Assembly: GCF_022682495.2 (NCBI RefSeq) | Contig: NW_026527299.1 | Span: 18,932 to 82,931 of the forward strand | DNA from: Desmodus rotundus | Lineage: Eukaryota; Chordata; Mammalia; Chiroptera; Phyllostomidae | DNA length: 64,000 nucleotides | Direction: 5' to 3' | Shown here: positions 1 to 8,123 of the stretch, piece by piece | How the letters are laid out: every line of letters begins with the position of its first letter | Numbering within the stretch: position 1 is the stretch's first letter | The notes under the pieces: generated by a model | The model's input: only the letters and a program-made list of their open reading frames with translations | What the model was told of the DNA's origin: nothing | The model's database searches: none | Position numbers and translations under genes: made by a program

Positions 1-231
1 ACGGGGGCCAGGGCTGGGCATTTTCCCGGGTGCTCTCTCGGGTCCCGGGCGCCCTCTCCCGCCCGGGGAGTGCCCACGCCGTCCCTTGACCCCCGCAGGA
101 CGCCTGCATCCCGCCATAAGCGGCCCACCTCCTCCATGGAGCACGGACACGGGGGGCCGGGGTGCGAGCAACTGGCCTACGTGGCGGCAAACCCGCAGAC
201 CCCTCCGTCCCGTCCCCGCCACTGCGAAGAT
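1..231. repeat. Partial HOR unit: 3' end of monomer B
   Basis: This is the tail of the unit that precedes the window. Position 1 corresponds to 1973 in the next copy, so the spacing is exactly 1,972 bp. It runs from the segment after the 'AC' indel site to the base before the first palindrome. No other sequence is present. Confidence 0.95.
54..70. other. Short stem-loop, monomer B tail form
   Basis: Bases 54-59 pair with 65-70 around a five-base loop (CGCCC). One of the six pairs is a G-T wobble (57/67). It lies exactly 1,000 bp before the related stem-loop at 1054-1070. It is present once in every unit. Confidence 0.6.
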
Positions 232-287
232 CCCCCTGTTCTTCCATCCGTAAAGGGGTCCCCCTTTACGGATGGAAGAACAGGGGG
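232..287. repeat. Perfect palindrome opening monomer A (27-bp arms, 2-nt centre)
   Basis: Bases 232-258 are the exact reverse complement of 261-287, with TC at 259-260 between them. As single strand, this would fold into a 27-bp hairpin. The same palindrome recurs at the start of every A monomer: 2204, 4176, 6150, 8124, 10098, 12072, 14047 and so on to 63301. In the copy at 43601 the centre is a single T, because one C is missing from a run. Function is unknown. Cruciform extrusion, replication pausing, a protein dimer site, or a double-stranded RNA source if transcribed are all possible. Confidence 0.95.
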
Positions 288-332
288 GAGGCGCCCAGGA
301 GATGGCTTTTGTCCGAGCCGCGGCTGGGTGGT

Positions 333-352
333 TTTCGGGCCAAGAGGCGGGG
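333..352 (+). other. CENP-B-box-like core in monomer A, wrong spacing
   Basis: The canonical CENP-B box has the core TTCG-N4-A-N2-CGGG. Here TTCG (334-337), four bases, A (342) and two bases are in place. CGGG (348-351) follows only after three extra bases. The B monomer has the same arrangement at 1332-1351, with 17 of 18 core-region bases identical. CENP-B binding depends on exact spacing, so binding is doubtful. This is a resemblance only. Confidence 0.2.
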
Positions 353-365
353 CCGCGCAGGCGCA
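346..365 (+). promoter_or_regulatory. GC box and NRF1-like site, monomer A only
   Basis: GGCGGGGCC at 346-354 is a good Sp1-type GC box. CGCGCAGGCGCA at 354-365 matches the NRF1 palindrome except at one central base. The two overlap by one base. Both recur in every A monomer. The matching B segment (around 1345-1365) has lost both. A CpG-rich setting with such sites is promoter-like, but no transcript or start site can be shown from sequence. Confidence 0.35.
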
Positions 366-613
366 AGCAGGCCCCCCCACCACAAGCATCCCTCCGGGCA
401 ACGTGCCCCCCCCGCCCCGCCTTGAGATATCAGGCCAGGTTCACAGGGTCCCTGGGCTGGTGTCAGAGTTAACGGATGCCCTCCCTGCCACCCAGAGGAC
501 CGTGCGTTTTCCCGTGGACCACACTTCCCAGCAGCCCTCCCACCCCCGCAGAGGCAGAGTGCCAGGGAAGAACTAGGGGCCTGGGGCCGGCAAGAGGGGC
601 CGGCCACGGTTCC

Positions 614-627
614 GCGCCAGGTGGAGC
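614..627 (+). promoter_or_regulatory. CTCF-like core motif, monomer A only
   Basis: The stretch at 614-627 fits the CTCF core (CCASYAGRKGGCRS) at 11 of 14 positions, including the central AGGTGG. One mismatch replaces the conserved C after GG, which weakens it. The aligned B position near 1606-1620 has a T in place of the A of AG. It contains an E-box, CAGGTG, at 618-623. Confidence 0.25.
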
Positions 628-636
628 GGGTCCCGG

Positions 637-664
637 CCGGCGGGCGGGCGGGCGGGCGGGCGGG
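637..664 (+). repeat. CGGG microsatellite with G-quadruplex pattern, monomer A
   Basis: CCGG is followed by six CGGG repeats, which gives more than four runs of three G with one-base loops, a textbook G-quadruplex pattern. The copy number varies by unit: six in most, five in units 10, 12-15, 19-22, 24 and 33, and two in unit 30. In unit 23 the tract is interrupted by a T. It is the main source of length variation between units. Confidence 0.9.
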
Positions 665-818
665 ACCCTCGTCCACGGACCGGTTCTCCCGAGGGGAGTC
701 TGGCCTGTGCCCCGCCTGGGAGGCTAACAGCCTAGCTTCGCCTGCAACGCCCCCACCCTGCCGCAAGGCGGCAGACTTGGACCCAGCCGCTTCAACCCTC
801 CAGTCTCTGCTGAACCAC

Positions 819-828
819 CCAAAAATGG
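819..828. promoter_or_regulatory. Perfect CArG box (SRF-type), monomer A only
   Basis: CCAAAAATGG fits the CC(A/T)6GG consensus exactly. It sits in one of the few A-rich spots of a very GC-rich unit and recurs in every A monomer. The aligned part of B (around 1790) is degenerate. Whether SRF binds is unknown. In this composition a 10-bp match could be chance, then copied by array expansion. Confidence 0.35.
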
Positions 829-1053
829 AGTGTGACCGCTGCGACCTCAGTCCCCCAGAGCTCGAACCCCCAGCTCTGTGAGGGAATGGGCGGCCTCCTG
901 TCCTTGGCGTCCGCAACAGGCATTCACCTGCGGTGAACCTGGGCCTCGGGCGAGCAGGGCCAGGCCCCATGGTAGGAGCCCCGGGGGAGGCAATGGCAGC
1001 CTTTGCGGCCAGGCCTCGGGCTCTCCCCGGGGCTCTCTCGGGGCACGGGCACC

Positions 1054-1070
1054 CTCTCTCGCCTAGAGAG
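1054..1070. other. Short stem-loop, monomer A tail form
   Basis: Bases 1054-1059 (CTCTCT) pair perfectly with 1065-1070 (AGAGAG) around CGCCT. Compared with the copy at 54-70, the closing pair changes from C-G to T-A on both sides, so pairing is kept. A second position changes G to A and turns a wobble into a normal pair. Confidence 0.6.
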
Positions 1071-1231
1071 TGCCCACGCCGTCCCTTGACCCCCGCGAGA
1101 CACCTGCTTCCCGTGATAAGAGGCCCCCTGCCTCCATGGAGCTTGGAACTCTGGGGCCGGGCTGCGGGTCACTGGGCTAAGTGGCTGGAAACGCGCAGAC
1201 CCCTCCGTCCCGACCGCCCCACTGCGAAGAT

Positions 1232-1287
1232 CCCCCTGTTCTTCCATCCGTAAGGGGGTCGCCCCTTACGGATGGAAGAACAGGGGG
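1232..1287. repeat. Perfect palindrome opening monomer B (26-bp arms, 4-nt centre)
   Basis: Bases 1232-1257 are the exact reverse complement of 1262-1287, around GTCG. The arms match those of the A palindrome except near the centre, where A has AAAGGGG and B has AAGGGG. It recurs at the start of every B monomer: 3204, 5176, 7150, 9124, 11098, 13073 and so on to 62327. In the copy at 44597 the centre is TCG. The arms are kept much better between A and B than the rest of the monomers. Confidence 0.95.
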
Positions 1288-1614
1288 GAGGCCCCCAGGA
1301 GATGGCATTTGGCAGAGCCGCAGCTGGCCCGTTTCGGGCCAAGACGCGGGACCCGGCAGGTAGAGGGCAGGCAGCCCCACCAGGAGCCTCCCTCGGGGCA
1401 ACGGGCCCCACCCTGGACATATCAGGCCTGCTTCACAGGGTCCCTGGGGTCCTGTCCGTGGAACTGGAAGCTCTCCCCGCCACCCAGAGGTCCGTTCCTT
1501 TTCCCGTGGACCACACTTGCCAGCGCGTCTCCCACCCCGGCAGAGGCAGAGTGCCAGGGAAGAACTAGGGACCCGGGGCCTGGATGAGGTGCGCGCCCGG
1601 GTTCCGCGCCTGGT

Positions 1615-1633
1615 GGGCAGGGGCCCGGGCGGG
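1615..1633 (+). other. G-quadruplex-type motif, monomer B
   Basis: Runs GGG (1615-1617), GGGG (1620-1623), GGG (1627-1629) and GGG (1631-1633) are separated by loops of 1-3 bases. This is the position of B that corresponds to the CGGG tract of A, so both monomers keep G-quadruplex potential with different sequences. In unit 6 one C is changed to A near 11491. Confidence 0.55.
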
Positions 1634-2203
1634 CCGGACCCACGCCCAGGGACCCCGTCTCCCGGGGGGCCTCGGGCCTGAGACCTGCCTGGGGGGCTAA
1701 GAGTCTTTCTTGGCTCCGAAGGCCCCACCCTGCCCCGAGGCGGCAAACGTGCACCGAGACGCATCTACTCTCTAAAGTCTGGGCTGGACTTCCAGAGAAG
1801 GGACTGTGTCCGCTGGGACCCGGGTCCCACAGAGCTCGAACCCCCCTCCCCGTGAAGGCATCCGCGGCCTGCTGTCCTTGGTGTCCGCAAAAGGCATTCA
1901 CCTGCGGAGAACCTGGGCCCAGGTGAGCGGGACCAGGCCCCACGGCAGGAGCCTAGGGAGGCCACCGGAGCCACGGGGGCCAGGGCTGGGCATTTTCCCG
2001 GGTGCTCTCTCGGGTCCCGGGCGCCCTCTCCCGCCCGGGGAGTGCCCACGCCGTCCCTTGACCCCCGCAGGACGCCTGCATCCCGCCATAAGCGGCCCAC
2101 CTCCTCCATGGAGCACGGACACGGGGGGCCGGGGTGCGAGCAACTGGCCTACGTGGCGGCAAACCCGCAGACCCCTCCGTCCCGTCCCCGCCACTGCGAA
2201 GAT

Positions 2204-4175
2204 CCCCCTGTTCTTCCATCCGTAAAGGGGTCCCCCTTTACGGATGGAAGAACAGGGGGGAGGCGCCCAGGAGATGGCTTTTGTCCGAGCCGCGGCTGGG
2301 TGGTTTTCGGGCCAAGAGGCGGGGCCGCGCAGGCGCAAGCAGGCCCCCCCACCACAAGCATCCCTCCGGGCAACGTGCCCCCCCCGCCCCGCCTTGAGAT
2401 ATCAGGCCAGGTTCACAGGGTCCCTGGGCTGGTGTCAGAGTTAACGGATGCCCTCCCTGCCACCCAGAGGACCGTGCGTTTTCCCGTGGACCACACTTCC
2501 CAGCAGCCCTCCCACCCCCGCAGAGGCAGAGTGCCAGGGAAGAACTAGGGGCCTGGGGCCGGCAAGAGGGGCCGGCCACGGTTCCGCGCCAGGTGGAGCG
2601 GGTCCCGGCCGGCGGGCGGGCGGGCGGGCGGGCGGGACCCTCGTCCACGGACCGGTTCTCCCGAGGGGCGTCTGGCCTGTGCCCCGCCTGGGAGGCTAAC
2701 AGCCTAGCTTCGCCTGCAACGCCCCCACCCTGCCACAAGGCGGCAGACTTGGACCCAGCCGCTTCAACCCTCCAGTCCCTGCTGAACCACCCAAAAATGG
2801 AGTGTGACCGCTGCGACCTCAGTCCCCCAGAGCTCGAACCCCCACCTCTGTGAGGGAATGGGCGGCCTCCTGTCCTTGGCGTCCGCAACAGGCATTCACC
2901 TGCGGTGAACCTGGGCCTCGGGCGAGCAGGGCCAGGCCCCATGGTAGGAGCCCCGGGGGAGGCAATGGCAGCCTCTGCGGCCAGGCCTCGGGCTCTCCCC
3001 GGGGCTCTCTCGGGGCACGGGCACCCTCTCTCGCCTAGAGAGTGCCCACGCCGTCCCTTGACCCCCGCGAGACACCTGCTTCCCGTGATAAGAGGCCCCC
3101 TGCCTCCATGGAGCTTGGAACTCTGGGGCCGGGCTGCGGGTCACTGGGCTAAGTGGCTGGAAACGCGCAGACCCCTCCGTCCCGACCGCCCCACTGCGAA
3201 GATCCCCCTGTTCTTCCATCCGTAAGGGGGTCGCCCCTTACGGATGGAAGAACAGGGGGGAGGCCCCCAGGAGATGGCATTTGGCAGAGCCGCAGCTGGC
3301 CCGTTTCGGGCCAAGACGCGGGACCCGGCAGGTAGAGGGCAGGCAGCCCCACCAGGAGCCTCCCTCGGGGCAACGGGCCCCACCCTGGACATATCAGGCC
3401 TGCTTCACAGGGTCCCTGGGGTCCTGTCCGTGGAACTGGAAGCTCTCCCCGCCACCCAGAGGTCCGTTCCTTTTCCCGTGGACCACACTTGCCAGCGCGT
3501 CTCCCACCCCGGCAGAGGCAGAGTGCCAGGGAAGAACTAGGGACCCGGGGCCTGGATGAGGTGCGCGCCCGGGTTCCGCGCCTGGTGGGCAGGGGCCCGG
3601 GCGGGCCGGACCCACGCCCAGGGACCCCGTCTCCCGGGGGGCCTCGGGCCTGAGACCTGCCTGGGGGGCTAAGAGTCTTTCTTGGCTCCGAAGGCCCCAC
3701 CCTGCCCGGAGGCGGCAAACCTGCACCGAGACGCATCTACTCTCTAAAGTCTGGGCTGGACTTCCAGAGAAGGGACTGTGTCCGCTGGGACCCGGGTCCC
3801 ACAGAGCTCGAACCCCCCTCCCCGTGAAGGCATCCGCGGCCTGTGGTCCTTGGTGTCCGCAAAAGGCATTCACCTGCGGAGAACCTGGGCCCAGGTGAGC
3901 GGGACCAGGCCCCACGGCAGGAGCCTAGGGAGGCCACCGGAGCCACGGGGGCCAGGGCTGGGCATTTTCCCGGGTGCTCTCTCGGGTCCCGGGCGCCCTC
4001 TCCCGCCCGGGGAGTGCCCACGCCGTCCCTTGACCCCCGCAGGACGCCTGCATCCCGCCATAAGCGGCCCACCTCCTCCATGGAGCACGGACACGGGGGG
4101 CCGGGGTGCGAGCAACTGGCCTACGTGGCGGCAAACCCGCAGACCCCTCCGTCCCGTCCCCGCCACTGCGAAGAT
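2204..4175. repeat. HOR unit 2 (1,972 bp)
   Basis: It has 8 C, six CGGG, GGGGCGTC, AGTCCCTG, AACCTGC, TG at the CT/TG site, and no 'AC'. CpG is changed to CA at 2735 (CCACAAGG), which is shared only with unit 7. A private change gives GCCCGGAGG near 3707. B palindrome at 3204. First of the six units with AACCTGC. Confidence 0.94.
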
Positions 4176-6149
4176 CCCCCTGTTCTTCCATCCGTAAAGG
4201 GGTCCCCCTTTACGGATGGAAGAACAGGGGGGAGGCGCCCAGGAGATGGCTTTTGTCCGAGCCGCGGCTGGGTGGTTTTCGGGCCAAGAGGCGGGGCCGC
4301 GCAGGCGCAAGCAGGCCCCCCCACCACAAGCATCCCTCCGGGCAACGTGCCCCCCCCGCCCCGCCTTGAGATATCAGGCCAGGTTCACAGGGTCCCTGGG
4401 CTGGTGTCAGAGTTAACGGATGCCCTCCCTGCCACCCAGAGGACCGTGCGTTTTCCCGTGGACCACACTTCCCAGCAGCCCTCCCACCCCCGCAGAGGCA
4501 GAGTGCCAGGGAAGAACTAGGGGCCTGGGGCCGGCAAGAGGGGCCGGCCACGGTTCCGCGCCAGGTGGAGCGGGTCCCGGCCGGCGGGCGGGCGGGCGGG
4601 CGGGCGGGACCCTCGTCCACGGACCGGTTCTCCCGAGGGGCGTCTGGCCTGTGCCCCGCCTGGGAGGCTAACAGCCTAGCTTCGCCTGCAACGCCCCCAC
4701 CCTGCCGCAAGGCGGCAGACTTGGACCCAGCCGCTTCAACCCTCCAGTCCCTGCTGAACCACCCAAAAATGGAGTGTGACCGCTGCGACCTCAGTCCCCC
4801 AGAGCTCGAACCCCCACCTCTGTGAGGGAATGGGCGGCCTCCTGTCCTTGGCGTCCGCAACAGGCATTCACCTGCGGTGAACCTGGGCCTCGGGCGAGCA
4901 GGGCCAGGCCCCATGGTAGGAGCCCCGGGGGAGGCAATGGCAGCCTCTGCGGCCAGGCCTCGGGCTCTCCCCGGGGCTCTCTCGGGGCACGGGCACCCTC
5001 TCTCGCCTAGAGAGTGCCCACGCCGTCCCATGACCCCCGCGAGACACCTGCTTCCCGTGATAAGAGGCCCCCTGCCTCCATGGAGCTTGGAACTCTGGGG
5101 CCGGGCTGCGGGTCACTGGGCTAAGTGGCTGGAAACGCGCAGACCCCTCCGTCCCGACCGCCCCACTGCGAAGATCCCCCTGTTCTTCCATCCGTAAGGG
5201 GGTCGCCCCTTACGGATGGAAGAACAGGGGGGAGGCCCCCAGGAGATGGCATTTGGCAGAGCCGCAGCTGGCCCGTTTCGGGCCAAGACGCGGGACCCGG
5301 CAGGTAGAGGGCAGGCAGCCCCACCAGGAGCCTCCCTCGGGGCAACGGGCCCCACCCTGGACATATCAGGCCTGCTTCACAGGGTCCCTGGGGTCCTGTC
5401 CGTGGAACTGGAAGCTCTCCCCGCCACCCAGAGGTCCGTTCCTTTTCCCGTGGACCACACTTGCCAGCGCGTCTCCCACCCCGGCAGAGGCAGAGTGCCA
5501 GGGAAGAACTAGGGACCCGGGGCCTGGATGAGGTGCGCGCCCGGGTTCCGCGCCTGGTGGGCAGGGGCCCGGGCGGGCCGGACCCACGCCCAGGGACCCC
5601 GTCTCCCGGGGGGCCTCGGGCCTGAGACCTGCCTGGGGGGCTAAGAGTCTTTCTTGGCTCCGAAGGCCCCACCCTGCCCCGAGGCGGCAAACCTGCACCG
5701 AGACGCATCTACTCTCTAAAGTCTGGGCTGGACTTCCAGAGAAGGGACTGTGTCCGCTGGGACCCGGGTCCCACAGAGCTCGAACCCCCCTCCCCGTGAA
5801 GGCATCCGCGGCCTGTGGTCCTTGGTGTCCGCAAAAGGCATTCACCTGCGGAGAACCTGGGCCCAGGTGAGCGGGACCAGGCCCCACGGCAGGAGCACCT
5901 AGGGAGGCCACCGGAGCCACGGGGGCCAGGGCTGGGCATTTTCCCGGGTGCTCTCTCGGGTCCCGGGCGCCCTCTCCCGCCCGGGGAGTGCCCACGCCGT
6001 CCCTTGACCCCCGCAGGACGCCTGCATCCCGCCATAAGCGGCCCACCTCCTCCATGGAGCACGGACACGGGGGGCCGGGGTGCGAGCAACTGGCCTACGT
6101 GGCGGCAAACCCGCAGACCCCTCCGTCCCGTCCCCGCCACTGCGAAGAT
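4176..6149. repeat. HOR unit 3 (1,974 bp)
   Basis: It has 8 C, six CGGG, GGGGCGTC, AGTCCCTG, AACCTGC, TG and the 'AC' insertion (GGAGCACCTAG near 5893). A private change gives CCCATGACC near 5030. B palindrome at 5176. Confidence 0.94.
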
Positions 6150-8123
6150 CCCCCTGTTCTTCCATCCGTAAAGGGGTCCCCCTTTACGGATGGAAGAACA
6201 GGGGGGAGGCGCCCAGGAGATGGCTTTTGTCCGAGCCGCGGCTGGGTGGTTTTCGGGCCAAGAGGCGGGGCCGCGCAGGCGCAAGCAGGCCCCCCCACCA
6301 CAAGCATCCCTCCGGGCAACGTGCCCCCCCCGCCCCGCCTTGAGATATCAGGCCAGGTTCACAGGGTCCCTGGGCTGGTGTCAGAGTTAACGGATGCCCT
6401 CCCTGCCACCCAGAGGACCGTGCGTTTTCCCGTGGACCACACTTCCCAGCAGCCCTCCCACCCCCGCAGAGGCAGAGTGCCAGGGAAGAACTAGGGGCCT
6501 GGGGCCGGCAAGAGGGGCCGGCCACGGTTCCGCGCCAGGTGGAGCGGGTCCCGGCCGGCGGGCGGGCGGGCGGGCGGGCGGGACCCTCGTCCACGGACCG
6601 GTTCTCCCGAGGGGCGTCTGGCCTGTGCCCCGCCTGGGAGGCTAACAGCCTAGCTTCGCCTGCAACGCCCCCACCCTGCCGCAAGGCGGCAGACTTGGAC
6701 CCAGCCGCTTCAACCCTCCAGTCCCTGCTGAACCACCCAAAAATGGAGTGTGACCGCTGCGACCTCAGTCCCCCAGAGCTCGAACCCCCACCTCTGTGAG
6801 GGAATGGGCGGCCTCCTGTCCTTGGCGTCCGCAACAGGCATTCACCTGCGGTGAACCTGGGCCTCGGGCGAGCAGGGCCAGGCCCCATGGTAGGAGCCCC
6901 GGGGGAGGCAATGGCAGCCTCTGCGGCCAGGCCTCGGGCTCTCCCCGGGGCTCTCTCGGGGCACGGGCACCCTCTCTCGCCTAGAGAGTGCCCACGCCGT
7001 CCCTTGACCCCCGCGAGACACCTGCTTCCCGTGATAAGAGGCCCCCTGCCTCCATGGAGCTTGGAACTCTGGGGCCGGGCTGCGGGTCACTGGGCTAAGT
7101 GGCTGGAAACGCGCAGACCCCTCCGTCCCGACCGCCCCACTGCGAAGATCCCCCTGTTCTTCCATCCGTAAGGGGGTCGCCCCTTACGGATGGAAGAACA
7201 GGGGGGAGGCCCCCAGGAGATGGCATTTGGCAGAGCCGCAGCTGGCCCGTTTCGGGCCAAGACGCGGGACCCGGCAGGTAGAGGGCAGGCAGCCCCACCA
7301 GGAGCCTCCCTCGGGGCAACGGGCCCCACCCTGGACATATCAGGCCTGCTTCACAGGGTCCCTGGGGTCCTGTCCGTGGAACTGGAAGCTCTCCCCGCCA
7401 CCCAGAGGTCCGTTCCTTTTCCCGTGGACCACACTTGCCAGCGCGTCTCCCACCCCGGCAGAGGCAGAGTGCCAGGGAAGAACTAGGGACCCGGGGCCTG
7501 GATGAGGTGCGCGCCCGGGTTCCGCGCCTGGTGGGCAGGGGCCCGGGCGGGCCGGACCCACGCCCAGGGACCCCGTCTCCCGGGGGGCCTCGGGCCTGAG
7601 ACCTGCCTGGGGGGCTAAGAGTCTTTCTTGGCTCCGAAGGCCCCACCCTGCCCCGAGGCGGCAAACCTGCACCGAGACGCATCTACTCTCTAAAGTCTGG
7701 GCTGGACTTCCAGAGAAGGGACTGTGTCCGCTGGGACCCGGGTCCCACAGAGCTCGAACCCCCCTCCCCGTGAAGGCATCCGCGGCCTGTGGTCCTTGGT
7801 GTCCGCAAAAGGCATTCACCTGCGGAGAACCTGGGCCCAGGTGAGCGGGACCAGGCCCCACGGCAGGAGCACCTAGGGAGGCCACCGGAGCCACGGGGGC
7901 CAGGGCTGGGCACTTTCCCGGGTGCTCTCTCGGGTCCCGGGCGCCCTCTCCCGCCCGGGGAGTGCCCACGCCGTCCCTTGACCCCCGCAGGACGCCTGCA
8001 TCCCGCCATAAGCGGCCCACCTCCTCCATGGAGCACGGACACGGGGGGCCGGGGTGCGAGCAACTGGCCTACGTGGCGGCAAACCCGCAGACCCCTCCGT
8101 CCCGTCCCCGCCACTGCGAAGAT
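6150..8123. repeat. HOR unit 4 (1,974 bp)
   Basis: Markers are as unit 3 without its private change. The segment after the 'AC' insertion has CACTTTCCC near 7911 instead of CATTTTCCC. That change is found again only at the end of unit 6. B palindrome at 7150. Confidence 0.94.

Larger units (their letters stand above)
232..1231. repeat. Monomer A (reference copy, unit 1)
   Basis: This is the first of the two monomers, measured from palindrome to palindrome (1,000 bp). It aligns with monomer B throughout. It has its own features: an EcoRV site at 426-431, a HpaI site at 468-473, a GC box, a CGGG microsatellite and a CArG box. The matching B positions lack these. The EcoRV and HpaI sites therefore occur once per dimer and are natural markers of the 2 kb period. 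Length changes between copies come mainly from the C-run (8 or 9 C, 406-413 here) and the number of CGGG repeats. Confidence 0.93.
232..2203. repeat. HOR unit 1 (1,972 bp)
   Basis: This is the reference unit for the marker positions used below. It has 8 C in the C-run, six CGGG, A at 697 (GGGGAGTC), T at 806 (AGTCTCTG), G at 1749 (AACGTGC), CT at 1872-1873 and no 'AC' after 1952. It is the only unit with six CGGG together with T at the 806 site. Private differences include CAGCTCTG near 870 and CCTTTGCGG near 1000. B palindrome at 1232. Confidence 0.95.
1232..2203. repeat. Monomer B (reference copy, unit 1)
   Basis: This is the second monomer, 972 bp from its palindrome to the next A palindrome, or 974 bp in copies with an extra 'AC' after position 1952. 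The region around 1490-1570, with the shared gaggcagagtgccagggaag stretch, aligns closely with A at 500-575. Other parts, such as 1690-1800, are much more diverged. B lacks the CGGG tract, the GC box and the CArG box. It has a splice-donor-like CAG/GTGAGC at 1920-1927. Confidence 0.93.

Noticed and set aside
232..287. Palindrome as a fold-back transposon or MITE insertion
   Set aside because: Both monomers carry it at the same place with continuing homology on each side. There is no clear target-site duplication and no internal sequence beyond 2-4 bases.
232..287. Palindrome as a rho-independent terminator or microRNA precursor
   Set aside because: There is no following T-run, and the 2-nt or 4-nt centre is too tight for an ordinary microRNA loop. 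Small-RNA data would be needed to reopen this.
1375..1392. Second CTCF-like match in monomer B (CCACCAGGAGCC)
   Set aside because: Two mismatches fall at strongly conserved core positions. It is weaker than the A-monomer match and is not listed as a feature.
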